From positions 1 through 62,404 of the forward strand of contig JAFKKP010000302.1 in assembly GCA_017305515.1 (NCBI GenBank): a stretch of 62,404 bases of DNA. Direction: 5' to 3'. The translations under genes were made by a program, and so were the position numbers. The stretch comes from Hyphomicrobiales bacterium (GTDB taxonomy: Bacteria > Pseudomonadota > Alphaproteobacteria > Rhizobiales > Xanthobacteraceae). The number at the start of each line of letters is the position of its first letter. Positions within the stretch are counted from its first letter, which is position 1. Positions 33,345-41,975 of the stretch are shown here, one piece after another. The notes under the pieces are model-generated. The model was not told where the DNA came from. It saw only the letters and a list, made by a program, of their open reading frames with translations, and made no database searches.

Positions 33345-34043
33345 ATGTTCGTCCATCATATGGCCGCGCTTGCCGGTCTTGTTGCCGTGCTCGCCTTGAC
33401 CCAAACCGTCCGCGCCGACGAGACCGTCGAGGTCGGCGGCTCGCGCTCGGTTCTTATCAAGCCTGCGTCGCCGCGCGGCAGCGTCATCCTGATGGCGGGC
33501 GGCAGCGGTTCGATCAACGCAGGTCCGGGCGGCTCCATCGGCTCGCTCGGCGGCAACCAGCTTGTGCGCACGCGCTCGGCCTATGCGGGGCGGGGACTTG
33601 CGGTTCTCGTGCTCGATTCCAGCGGCAGCCTTCCCGCCGCCGTCGATTACATGGCGGCGATCAAGCGGCCTGTGGTCGTGATCGGCACGAGCCGCGGCAC
33701 TCAGCGCGCGGCGGAAGGAATTGCCGCGGGCGCAAAGCCCGATGCGCTGGTTCTGACGTCGGGATTCCTGTCGCCGGAATCCGGCGGGCAGGCGAGCGTG
33801 ATGTCGATCCTCGGTTCGCCCGAAAAATTACCGCGCACGCTCGTCATCCATCACCGCCAGGACGGTTGCAGGTTCACGCAGCCAGCCGGCGTCGATCCTT
33901 TCATCAAATGGTCTGCGGGACGCGCGCGGGTGTCGTGGGTGAGCGGCGGCGCTGAAAATGGCGATCCCTGCGAGGCTGCGGGTCATCATGGCTTCGCCGG
34001 ACTCGACGCGCAGGTGGTGGGGCTGGCATCCTCGTTTCACTGA
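33345..34043 (+). CDS. Exported alpha/beta-hydrolase-like protein
   Basis: A 232-residue protein with a signal peptide (start MFVHHMAALAG at 33345, with GGGAGAAG upstream). An alpha/beta-hydrolase core follows: the nucleophile elbow GTSRG is near residue 116-120, and a late GHHG segment fits the catalytic histidine. The substrate is unknown. The acid residue is not certain, perhaps the Asp in HHRQDGCRF. Confidence 0.7.
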   Translation: MFVHHMAALAGLVAVLALTQTVRADETVEVGGSRSVLIKPASPRGSVILMAGGSGSINAGPGGSIGSLGGNQLVRTRSAYAGRGLAVLVLDSSGSLPAAVDYMAAIKRPVVVIGTSRGTQRAAEGIAAGAKPDALVLTSGFLSPESGGQASVMSILGSPEKLPRTLVIHHRQDGCRFTQPAGVDPFIKWSAGRARVSWVSGGAENGDPCEAAGHHGFAGLDAQVVGLASSFH

Positions 34044-34064
34044 ATTTTCGGAAAAGGATTTTTC

Positions 34065-34502
34065 ATGAAGTATTTGATTTTTGCTGCGGCCGTCATTTTC
34101 GCGGCCACACCGGCGCGCGCGGACGCGACGGCAACCTGCAAATTCGAAAAGGGCGTCGTCACCGTTGCGTTCAGCAACGCGGGCCCGAAGGCGATGCAGT
34201 GCGAGGTCAACTGCAACATGGCGGTGAAAGGCGGCATCGGCACCGTCGTTTGCGTCAAAGTCGTGCCGCCAGGTTCCAAGGACCTCGTGATGTGCACTGA
34301 GAACAGCGACGGTGCGCCGTGGACCGGCATCAAGGCGCAGGAAGTGAATTGCCGCGATCCGGAAGGCACGCCGGTCTCGCCGGAGGAGCAGAAGGCACAG
34401 GAAAAGGCCGACGACGAGGATTCGGACGCGCTGATTAAGAAGTTGCAGCAGCATTCCATCGAGATGCTCAAGCAGATGCAGCAACAACAACAGAAGCAAT
34501 GA
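34065..34502 (+). CDS. Secreted cysteine-rich hypothetical protein
   Basis: The 145-residue product has a signal peptide (MKYLIFAAAVIFAATPARA) and a domain with six cysteines in pairs (ATCKFE, QCEVNCNM, VVCVKV, MCTENS and NCRDPE). It ends in a charged, Gln-rich helical tail. No family recognised. It lies 21 bases after the hydrolase-like gene, so co-transcription is likely. Confidence 0.7.
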   Translation: MKYLIFAAAVIFAATPARADATATCKFEKGVVTVAFSNAGPKAMQCEVNCNMAVKGGIGTVVCVKVVPPGSKDLVMCTENSDGAPWTGIKAQEVNCRDPEGTPVSPEEQKAQEKADDEDSDALIKKLQQHSIEMLKQMQQQQQKQ

Positions 34503-34587
34503 AGCTGAACGGCAAATTCAGTTTGCATTCATGCAACCTGCGACAGGCTGGCGCGTCGTAACAACGCCAGCCAGAACGGAGGAGAGC

Positions 34588-34911
34588 ATGGAACGCCGGG
34601 AATTTCTGAAAGCTGCTGTCGGTGCCGCAATCGGCGCCGCCGCATTCGCTGCCGCCGCCAAAGCCGCGCCTTTGTCGCCGCAGAATCTCATCGACGACAC
34701 CACGCACGCAAAAGAGGGCGCACAGCCTGCGCTTGCCGATCAGCACGACCTCGATGACGCAAAGGTCGAGCAGGTCCGCTGGGGCCGCCGCCGCTGGGGT
34801 TATCGCCGGGGCTGGCGCCGCCGCCGCTTCTGGGGTTATCGCCGCCGCAGATATTGGGGCGTTCGCCGCAGGTATTGGCGCCGCCGCTACTGGCGCCGCC
34901 GTTACTGGTGA
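34588..34911 (+). CDS. Tat-signal protein with Arg/Trp/Tyr-rich tail
   Basis: Not a characterised family as far as I can tell. ATG 34588 follows a GGAGGAGAG site. The first 26 residues are a twin-arginine signal (ERREFLKA, then Ala-rich, ending AKA). A 40-residue acidic middle follows. The last 42 residues contain 22 Arg and 7 Trp in repeated YRRRRYW/YWRRRYW units. The protein is 107 residues long. The tail resembles cationic Trp/Arg antimicrobial peptides or a polyanion-binding segment; both are inferences. Confidence 0.72.
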   Translation: MERREFLKAAVGAAIGAAAFAAAAKAAPLSPQNLIDDTTHAKEGAQPALADQHDLDDAKVEQVRWGRRRWGYRRGWRRRRFWGYRRRRYWGVRRRYWRRRYWRRRYW

Positions 34912-34919
34912 TTGAAAAA

Positions 34920-34941
34920 GGGCGGCGCGATAGCGTCGCCC
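34920..34941 (+). terminator. Probable terminator after the Tat-signal gene
   Basis: GGGCGGCGC (34920-34928), loop GATA, GCGTCGCCC (34933-34941) form a 9-bp stem with one G-T pair. A short T-run (CTTTT) follows after a few bases. Confidence 0.55.
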
Positions 34942-35007
34942 TCGAACTTTTACGGTTCCTCCGCGTTGTCGAGCGTCATTTGAATTAAACGCTTCAAGGA
35001 GGCCGTC

Positions 35008-35220
35008 ATGGCTTACGCCTATCGCCGCCGCTACAGCTGGTTTGTGCTGACGCCGCCGTCAGTGGCATTCTTTCTGATCTCAATCGTGCTCGCGCTGGTC
35101 GCGTTCTTCATGCATTACGCCGGCGTGCGGGTGCCGATCATCAATGCCGCGCGGGTGTTCAACGTGCTGGCGATTGCCTACGTTGTGCTGGTCGTCGGCG
35201 TGCTGTTCAGAGGCGTTTAG
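35008..35220 (+). CDS. Small two-span membrane protein
   Basis: A 70-residue protein: an Arg/Tyr-rich cytoplasmic start (MAYAYRRRYSW), then two hydrophobic spans (about 16-36 and 48-68). AAGGAGG lies upstream. The family is unknown. Its YRRRY start is reminiscent of the neighbouring Arg/Trp/Tyr-rich protein, which may be coincidence. Confidence 0.68.
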   Translation: MAYAYRRRYSWFVLTPPSVAFFLISIVLALVAFFMHYAGVRVPIINAARVFNVLAIAYVVLVVGVLFRGV

Positions 35221-35242
35221 ATAACGCGATCAAAACAAGCGA

Positions 35243-36100
35243 TCACAGCTTCGGCGAATTGCCCATCGGCGTCTTGTTGAGCGATTCGTTTTTCTCGGCG
35301 GCGAAAGCGTCGGCGTCGATCTTGGCGGCGCTGGCGATCTGCTTGAAGTCGATCAGCGTGAAGTCCGCCTTGCCGACGCGATCCGGCGTGATGCCGTTGG
35401 TCAGTTCGACAGCAACGAGGCCGTCGCAGTTTGCGGCCTTGGCGTCGTCGGCGAGTTTCGGAAGTGTCTTGTCTGAGGCTTCCACGCGCTTGAGCATGGC
35501 CACGCAGCTTCCGCGGCCGTTGGCATCGTTGAGGGCAACGGCGGCTTTCGGATTGAGCGGCGCGTTCAACGCATCGACGGCCGCCTGCGGCGTCGCATAC
35601 TTCTCCTTCACCGACATCGCTTTACCCGCTTTGTAGAAATAATAGACCTTGCCGTCGCCGATGGCGGTCGGCGTGCCGTATTTCTTGGTGACGCGGTCGA
35701 TCATCTCGGATTTGGACGGCTGCTTGTCGTCGGCGAAACCGAGACTGCGCGAAACGTAATAGGCGCGGTTGGCGCTGGCGGGCGAGGAGAACATCGCCGA
35801 CATGGATTCGCCCGGATGCCCGCTCGTGGCAGGCGAAGTGAACTTCATCGTCGTCACATAGGTGACGTTGGTGCCGCCGAATTTCGCCTGCGTGGCTTCC
35901 GGCTTCACACCAGGCAAATCTTTCAAATATGTCTCGAAGATCGCTGCAGCCTTGCTGCCTTCGATATTGCTGGAGAGGCCGACAATGTCCGGTTGCAGCT
36001 TGTCGCTGAATCCGGCGTCCGGGATCTTCGGCTTAATCTCATAGGCGGACGCTGCAACCGGCAGGAGAGCGAAAGCTGCGATCAACGCACGGCGGATCAT
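35243..36100 (-). CDS. Secreted hypothetical protein, 285 residues
   Basis: Has a signal peptide (MIRRALIAAFALLPVAASA) and a soluble body with no membrane span. Two cysteines (GRGSCVAML and AANCDGLVA) could bond. No family recognised. It is convergent with the small membrane protein gene and divergent from the PEP-mutase-like gene. The upstream region toward 36262 is about 160 bases. Confidence 0.75.
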   Translation of the reverse strand: MIRRALIAAFALLPVAASAYEIKPKIPDAGFSDKLQPDIVGLSSNIEGSKAAAIFETYLKDLPGVKPEATQAKFGGTNVTYVTTMKFTSPATSGHPGESMSAMFSSPASANRAYYVSRSLGFADDKQPSKSEMIDRVTKKYGTPTAIGDGKVYYFYKAGKAMSVKEKYATPQAAVDALNAPLNPKAAVALNDANGRGSCVAMLKRVEASDKTLPKLADDAKAANCDGLVAVELTNGITPDRVGKADFTLIDFKQIASAAKIDADAFAAEKNESLNKTPMGNSPKL

Positions 36101-36261
36101 GGATCACCTATTCAATAAGAGCGAGACTTGCAAAAGAGCAAGAAATGCAAAGCAAAAGCCGCCGGATTACGCCAATTTTTGAACCGCACTGTCAACAGGC
36201 ATCGCGTCCGCAAATCGGCTATAAGGCGGCGCGATTTTCAATGCGCTGAGGAGATTTTTCA

Positions 36262-37080
36262 ATGCCGCTGTCCATCGAGCAAAAACGCGCGAATTTCCGC
36301 AAGCTGCATGAGAGCGGCTGTTTCGTGATCCCCAATCCGTGGGACGCGGGCAGCGCAAAACTTCTCGCCGGGATGGGGTTCAAGGCGCTGGCCTCGACGA
36401 GTTCCGGTTTTGCGTGGACCATCGGCAAGTCAGACAACCATGTGTCGGTGGACGACGTATTGGCGCATCTGAAGGTGCTCAGCGATGCGACCGATCTGCC
36501 GGTGAATGCGGATTTCGAGGCAGGCTTCGCGAAGGAGCCCGAAGGCGTGGCCGCGAATGTGACGCGCGGCGTGGCGACAGGTGTCGCCGGTATTTCCATC
36601 GAAGATTCGACCGGCGACAAGAGCGCGCCATTGTTCGAGTTCAAACTGGCGGTGGAACGCATGCGCGCGGCGCGCAAGGCCATCGACGCGACCGGCCAGA
36701 ATGTGATGCTGGTCGGCCGCTGCGAAAGTTATCTCGTCGGCCAGCCCGATCTGAAGGCGACCATCGAACGGCTGCTCGCCTATTCGGAAGCGGGCGCGGA
36801 TTGCCTCTACGCGCCAGCCATCAAATCGAAGGATGACATTGTCGCTGTGGTCAAAGCCGTCGCGCCGAAGCCGGTCAATCTTCTCGTCGGCATGCCTGGC
36901 GGCATGAGCGTCCCTGAAATTGCGGATTTGGGCGTGCGGCGCATCAGCGTCGGCGGCGCACTGGCCCGGTCGGCATGGGGCGGATTTTTCCGCGCTGCGC
37001 GCGAGATTGCCGAGAAGGGGACATTCACGGAATTCGCGAACGCCGTTCCTCATCCGGAGATCAACGCCAAATTCCAATAA
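36262..37080 (+). CDS. Isocitrate lyase/PEP mutase-superfamily enzyme
   Basis: A (beta/alpha)8 enzyme of the PEP mutase/ICL family that cleaves or rearranges C-C or P-C bonds of 2-oxoacid-type substrates. The 272-residue product has NPWDAGSAKLLAGMGFKALA, the metal-binding segment VNADFEAGF and ISIEDSTGD. The KKCGH catalytic loop of true isocitrate lyase is absent, so oxaloacetate-hydrolase- or carboxyvinyl-phosphonate-like activity is more likely. Substrate not known. A GAGGAG site lies before the ATG. Confidence 0.82.
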   Translation: MPLSIEQKRANFRKLHESGCFVIPNPWDAGSAKLLAGMGFKALASTSSGFAWTIGKSDNHVSVDDVLAHLKVLSDATDLPVNADFEAGFAKEPEGVAANVTRGVATGVAGISIEDSTGDKSAPLFEFKLAVERMRAARKAIDATGQNVMLVGRCESYLVGQPDLKATIERLLAYSEAGADCLYAPAIKSKDDIVAVVKAVAPKPVNLLVGMPGGMSVPEIADLGVRRISVGGALARSAWGGFFRAAREIAEKGTFTEFANAVPHPEINAKFQ

Positions 37081-37082
37081 AA

Positions 37083-37116
37083 ATACGGCGGACACCTTGA
37101 GATGTATCCGCCGTAT
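37083..37116. terminator. Inverted repeat between convergent genes
   Basis: ATACGGCGGA (37083-37092) and TCCGCCGTAT (37107-37116) form a perfect 10-bp stem around a 14-base loop, directly after the PEP-mutase-like stop and 40 bases from the end of the convergent gene. There is no T-run, so it may act with other factors or as an mRNA 3'-end stabiliser. Confidence 0.5.
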
Positions 37117-37155
37117 CGTCACGCGCTTTCACGCTACCTTGCGCGCTCCAAGCTC

Positions 37156-37593
37156 TTAGTTGTTCGCGGGCGCACCCGGCTGCGTGGTGCCGCCGTTCGA
37201 CGGCGACGGCGCAGGGGTCATCGACGGCGACGTGCTGTTGCTGCCGTTATCGCCTGACTGGCCGGTTGCCGGAGGCGACGACGCCGGCGGCGGCGAAGTC
37301 TGCGTCGATGTCGCCGAACCCGTTGTCTGACCGGCCGGCGGCGAAGCGGGCGTGCTCGGAGCTGTCGTCGTCGTCTGCGCGGTCGATGTCGGCGCAATCG
37401 ACGGGTTGTTCAGTCCGTAGAACACAGCGCCGAGAATGACGAGAATCGCGATCGCAAACAGTCCGATGCGTCCGGCGCTCGATGCGCCTTCGGCCAGTTC
37501 AGGATCGGCCTGCATGTCTTCCTCGAAACGCCGCTGCCCGCGGCGTCGGATTTCGGCGTCGGATTCATACGGATCGTTCTGATTGACTGCCAT
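37156..37593 (-). CDS. Single-span protein with Ser/Thr/Pro-rich tail
   Basis: A 145-residue protein from ATG 37593 (GGAGG 8 bases upstream). It has a charged N-terminal domain of about 50 residues (YESDAEIRRRGQRRFEEDMQ), one membrane span (about 57-74) and a long Thr/Ser/Pro/Gly tail, probably periplasmic. The tail shares GQTTGSA with the neighbouring gene, so the two look like diverged relatives. Function unknown. Confidence 0.75.
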   Translation of the reverse strand: MAVNQNDPYESDAEIRRRGQRRFEEDMQADPELAEGASSAGRIGLFAIAILVILGAVFYGLNNPSIAPTSTAQTTTTAPSTPASPPAGQTTGSATSTQTSPPPASSPPATGQSGDNGSNSTSPSMTPAPSPSNGGTTQPGAPANN

Positions 37594-37669
37594 GGCGAGT
37601 CCTCCAATCGTTTGTCCTGACAAGACAATCGCCACGGAACGCTCTGGTTCCGCGGCGTTTGAAATGTCG

Positions 37670-37966
37670 TTATTTTGCCGAGTTGGACGGCGCTGACGGC
37701 GCCGAACCCGTGGTCTGGCCCGGCGCGCTGTTCAGGCTGCCGCTGGTGCGCGCAGTGTCGCTCGCCATCGGCGAGGGATCGACCGAGGCGCGACGATCGG
37801 CCGGATGGAAGTATGCCAGCGCGACGGCGAAGGCGACGAGCAGACCGATGCCGATGACGGCCTTGGCCGGCTTGCCCGACTGGTTGAACTCGAACTCGTC
37901 GGTCGTCTGCTGGTTGGCGAGATCGCGATCGTAGTCCGATCCCCAGCCGCTGTTTGAAATGCTCAT
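37670..37966 (-). CDS. Single-span protein related to its neighbour
   Basis: A 98-residue protein from ATG 37966 (GGAGG upstream). It has a polar, acidic N-terminus of about 40 residues (SDYDRDLANQQTTDEFEFNQ), one span (about 43-59) and a Ser/Pro tail with GQTTGSA. It lies 76 bases upstream of its apparent relative in the same orientation, so the two may be co-transcribed. Family not recognised. Confidence 0.72.
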   Translation of the reverse strand: MSISNSGWGSDYDRDLANQQTTDEFEFNQSGKPAKAVIGIGLLVAFAVALAYFHPADRRASVDPSPMASDTARTSGSLNSAPGQTTGSAPSAPSNSAK

Positions 37967-38371
37967 GTCGTGTCCTCCATGCAAATTGAAGTCGCGTCAC
38001 AATCGCGGCCGCACGGCTTGCGGCATGTATGGGACAACCGTTCAGCGAGGGCGTGCGTTCCCGCGCAGGGCGGGATGCAGCGATGCGCGAATCGGCAAAT
38101 GGCGGTGAAATTTTCGCAGCGCGCGGGAACGGATTTTTGTCGCGCTGCAAAAAGAACTGCGTGGCGCAATCTCGTTTCGGCGCGCAGCATCGCCGCGACA
38201 TAAGGTGCGAGGCGGGGAGCGGCGTTTAGCCTAAAATTGCGCCTCAAAACCTCATGTAAAACAATGGTCTGCCCTGCGCGAATTGTGATGCGCTCGAAAC
38301 GGAAAGCCGCTTAGACTGGTCCTCAACAGGGAAGAACAGACCCCGCGCTGCGGGGCAAACCGAGGCGAATT
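37967..38371. other. Divergent intergenic region
   Basis: About 405 bases between the single-span gene and the oxidoreductase. Overlapping forward and reverse ORFs here have no recognisable product. A perfect hairpin CCCCGC-GCT-GCGGGG (38341-38355) ends 16 bases before the oxidoreductase ATG, just ahead of its GAGG site. It could affect translation. Confidence 0.5.
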
Positions 38372-41300
38372 ATGGGAATCAACCAAGGGCCGATCAGTCT
38401 CGACCAGAAATATACGCAGGCCTCTGGGCACGTCTTTCTCACCGGAATTCAGGCGCTGGTGCGTCTGCCGATGGCGCAGGTGCGCCGCGACCGCGCGATG
38501 GGGCTGAATACCGCCGCTTTCGTCACCGGCTATCGCGGCTCGCCGCTCGGCGGCTACGACCAGCAACTGTTCGCCGCGCGCAAACACCTCGAACAATACA
38601 ACGTCAAGTTTCAGCCCGGCGTGAACGAGGATCTCGCGGCCACCGCAATCTGGGGGTCGCAGCAGCTGAACCTTTCGCCAGGCGCGAAGTTCGATGGCAT
38701 CACCGGAATCTGGTACGGCAAGGGTCCGGGCGTGGATCGCTGCGGCGACGTTTTCCGTCACGGCAATGCGGCGGGTTCTGCGAAGAACGGCGGCGTGCTG
38801 TGTCTCGCAGGCGACGACCACGGCGCGAAATCCTCCACCGTTCCGCATCAGTCCGACCACGCCTTCATGTCGGCGCTGATGCCGTATCTCTATCCGTCGT
38901 CCATTCACGAGATGATTGCGATGGGCCTGCTCGGCATCGCGATGTCACGCTACTCCGGCTGCTGGGTCGGCATGAAGGTCATTACAGAGACCGTCGAGAC
39001 CACGGCTGAAATCAATCTCAACGATGAGATGACGCCCTTCATCATTCCGTCCGATTTCGAGATGCCGCCGGGCGGACTGAACCTGCGCTGGCCGGACGAC
39101 CGTTTCGCGCAGGACAAGCGGTTGCAGGACTACAAGGGCTTCGCCGCGATTGCATTCGCGCGCGCCAACAAGATCAACCGCGTCACGATGGATTCGCCGA
39201 ACGCGCGTTACGGCATCATGGCGTCGGGCAAATCCTACGAGGACATCCGTCAGGCGCTGCGCGAGCTCGGCATCACGCCGGAGGTCGCCGCAAAAATCGG
39301 ACTGCGTCTTTATAAGATCGGCATGCCGTGGCCGCTGGAGCCGGAAGGTGTGCGGCAGTTCGCGGTGGGGCTTGAGGAAATCTTCATCATCGAAGAGCGC
39401 CGCGAGATCGTCGAAAATCAAGTCAAGCAGGAACTGTTCAACTGGCGTGACGATGTGCGCCCGCGCATCATCGGAAAAATGGACAATCACGACAAACGCT
39501 TCCTTCCGTTCGCGGAAGAGTTAAGCGTTGCGTCGCTGGCAAGCTCGCTGACCGAACGGCTGCTGCAACTCAACCTCAATCCCGAAATCGCGCAGATGCT
39601 GCGCGCCAAGGCCGACTGGTTCAACGGCCGTCAGGCGACGCAGATGCAGGTGACGACGCCGGTCGTCCGCACGCCTTACTTCTGCTCGGGCTGTCCGCAC
39701 AACACATCGACGAAAGTGCCGGAAGGCAGCCGCGCGCTGGCCGGCATCGGCTGTCACTTCATGGCGCTGTGGATGGATCGCAACACCGAGACCTTCACGC
39801 ATATGGGCGGCGAGGGCGTGCCGTGGGTCGGCATCGCGCCGTTCACCAACGAAAAACACATCTTCGCCAATCTCGGCGATGGCACTTACTTCCATTCCGG
39901 TTCGCTGGCGATTCGTCAGGCCATCGCGTCGAAAGCGAACATCACCTACAAGATTCTTTATAACGACGCGGTCGCCATGACCGGCGGCCAGCGCCACGAC
40001 GGCGATCTGTCGCCGCAGCAGATCACCTTCCAGCTTCACTCCGAAGGCATCCGCGAAATCTGGCTGGTCTCGGAAAATCCCGACGCCTATCCGGCCGACA
40101 CGATTGCGCCGGGCACGAAGCTCGCGCACCGCGACGAATTGCAGGACGTGATGAAGACGGTGCGTGAGGTGCCGGGCGCATCCGCCATCGTGTTCGTGCA
40201 GACGTGTGCTGCCGAGAAGCGCCGCCGCCGTAAACGCGGAACGCTGGAAGATCCAAGCAAGCGCGTGATGATTAACGCCGCCGTGTGCGAAGGCTGCGGC
40301 GACTGCTCGGTGCAGTCGAACTGTATCTCCGTCGAGCCGCTCGAAACCGAATTCGGCCGCAAGCGCGAGATCAACCAGTCGAGCTGCAACAAGGACTATT
40401 CCTGCGTGAAGGGTTTTTGCCCGTCCTTCGTCACCGTTGAGGGCGGATCGTTACGCAAGCGCGCGCCGGTCGATCTCGGCGATCTCGGCGAGTTTCCGGA
40501 GCCGGCCTCAAAGCCATCGTTGGACAAGCCTTACAATATTGCGGTCGGCGGCGTCGGCGGCACGGGCGTGCTGACCATCGGCGCACTGCTCGGCATGGCT
40601 GCGCATATCGAGGGCAAGGCCAGCATGATCCTCGATATGTCGGGCCTCGCGCAGAAGGGCGGCGCGGTGCTCAGTCATGTGCGGCTGTCGCAGAACACCG
40701 AAGAGGTGACATGCTCGCGCATCGTCACCGGCACGGCGGATTTGCTGATGGCCGCGGACGAAGTTGTCGCCATTGCCAAGGAAACGATTTCGCTGTGCGA
40801 CTCCGCGCGCACGACTGGCATCGTCAACACCCATCTCATTCCGATTGCGGACTTCATCCATAACCGCGATTTCAATTTCCAGCGCGGCAAGGTGAATCTC
40901 GTTCTGGAAAACGCCTTGAAGAAAGGTTCGGCCTTCGTCGATTTCACCAAGGCTGCGGAAAATCTGCTCGGCGACACCATCGCCACCAACATGATGATGA
41001 TGGGTTACGCCTATCAGACCGGATTGTTGCCGGTCGGCGCGAACGCCATCGAGCAGGCGATTGAACTCAACGGCGTCGGCATCAAGATGAACACCGAAGC
41101 GTTTCGTCTGGGACGCCTGTTCGTCACGGACCCGGGGCGTGTCGCATCGATGATGAAGGACGCCGACGGCCATGATGCGCCGAAGACACTCGATCAGATG
41201 ACGCTCGATGAAGTGATCGCGCATCGCGAGAATTTCCTGACGCAATACCAGAACAAGGCCTACGCCGCGCGCTACCGCAACCTTGTCGATCAGGTGCGAA

Positions 41301-41863
41301 AAGTTGCCGAGAACGGTGGATACGATGAGGCGCTGACGCGTGCGGTTGCGATCAACTACGCCAAGCTGCTTGCGTATAAAGATGAGTACGAAGTCGCGCG
41401 GCTTTATACGGATGGCGATTTCGCGCATGAAGTCGCCAAGCATTTCGAGGGCGACTTCAAACTCACCTACAATCTCGCGCCGCCGATGCTGCCGGGCAAG
41501 GACGTTTCGGGCCGTCCGAAGAAGCGCGAATTCGGCCCGTGGGTGAAATCGCTGTTCGGCGTGCTGACAAAATTCCGCTTCCTGCGCGGCACGATTTTCG
41601 ATCCGTTCAGCTACTCGGAAGACCGCAAGCTCGAACGCAATCTCATCAAGGGCTACGAGCAGGACGTGGTGACGGCGGTGCGGCTGCTGTCGCCGAAGAC
41701 CGTGGACATCGCGGTCGAAATCCTGTCGCTGCCCGATCAGATCCGCGGTTACGGGCCGGTGAAGGAGGCGTCGGTCGCCAAGGTCAAGGCGCGTTACGAG
41801 CAATTGGCCAAGGACCTTGTCAATCCGCCGCCGATGGTCGCCCCGCAGATCGCGGCGGAATAG
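38372..41863 (+). CDS. Fused indolepyruvate ferredoxin oxidoreductase
   Basis: A 1163-residue fusion of the alpha, beta and gamma parts of 2-oxoacid:ferredoxin oxidoreductase. It oxidatively decarboxylates aryl- or branched-chain 2-oxoacids to acyl-CoA. The N-terminal TPP/pyrimidine domain starts around GYRGSPLGGYD. The TPP-binding GDGTYFHSG is near residue 502. Iron-sulphur motifs are CEGCGDCSVQSNC (about 638) and SCNKDYSCVKGFCP (about 670). The gamma domain with GGVGGTGVLTIG is near 726. Domain order matches the long proteobacterial form. It heads a run of acyl-CoA genes on the same strand. Confidence 0.9.
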   Translation: MGINQGPISLDQKYTQASGHVFLTGIQALVRLPMAQVRRDRAMGLNTAAFVTGYRGSPLGGYDQQLFAARKHLEQYNVKFQPGVNEDLAATAIWGSQQLNLSPGAKFDGITGIWYGKGPGVDRCGDVFRHGNAAGSAKNGGVLCLAGDDHGAKSSTVPHQSDHAFMSALMPYLYPSSIHEMIAMGLLGIAMSRYSGCWVGMKVITETVETTAEINLNDEMTPFIIPSDFEMPPGGLNLRWPDDRFAQDKRLQDYKGFAAIAFARANKINRVTMDSPNARYGIMASGKSYEDIRQALRELGITPEVAAKIGLRLYKIGMPWPLEPEGVRQFAVGLEEIFIIEERREIVENQVKQELFNWRDDVRPRIIGKMDNHDKRFLPFAEELSVASLASSLTERLLQLNLNPEIAQMLRAKADWFNGRQATQMQVTTPVVRTPYFCSGCPHNTSTKVPEGSRALAGIGCHFMALWMDRNTETFTHMGGEGVPWVGIAPFTNEKHIFANLGDGTYFHSGSLAIRQAIASKANITYKILYNDAVAMTGGQRHDGDLSPQQITFQLHSEGIREIWLVSENPDAYPADTIAPGTKLAHRDELQDVMKTVREVPGASAIVFVQTCAAEKRRRRKRGTLEDPSKRVMINAAVCEGCGDCSVQSNCISVEPLETEFGRKREINQSSCNKDYSCVKGFCPSFVTVEGGSLRKRAPVDLGDLGEFPEPASKPSLDKPYNIAVGGVGGTGVLTIGALLGMAAHIEGKASMILDMSGLAQKGGAVLSHVRLSQNTEEVTCSRIVTGTADLLMAADEVVAIAKETISLCDSARTTGIVNTHLIPIADFIHNRDFNFQRGKVNLVLENALKKGSAFVDFTKAAENLLGDTIATNMMMMGYAYQTGLLPVGANAIEQAIELNGVGIKMNTEAFRLGRLFVTDPGRVASMMKDADGHDAPKTLDQMTLDEVIAHRENFLTQYQNKAYAARYRNLVDQVRKVAENGGYDEALTRAVAINYAKLLAYKDEYEVARLYTDGDFAHEVAKHFEGDFKLTYNLAPPMLPGKDVSGRPKKREFGPWVKSLFGVLTKFRFLRGTIFDPFSYSEDRKLERNLIKGYEQDVVTAVRLLSPKTVDIAVEILSLPDQIRGYGPVKEASVAKVKARYEQLAKDLVNPPPMVAPQIAAE

Positions 41864-41975
41864 CCGTCTGATTTTCGCATAAGCCCATGCGTTCGCCCGG
41901 CATGCGCGTTGGCGCTTGCCATTCGCGTGAAGGCAGGCGAGATATTCCGCTGCATGTCGCCAGCGGAGAAGACGA

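Noticed and set aside
36262..37080. Isocitrate lyase of the glyoxylate shunt
   Set aside because: The protein is half the usual length and lacks the KKCGH catalytic loop, so it belongs to the wider PEP mutase-like group.
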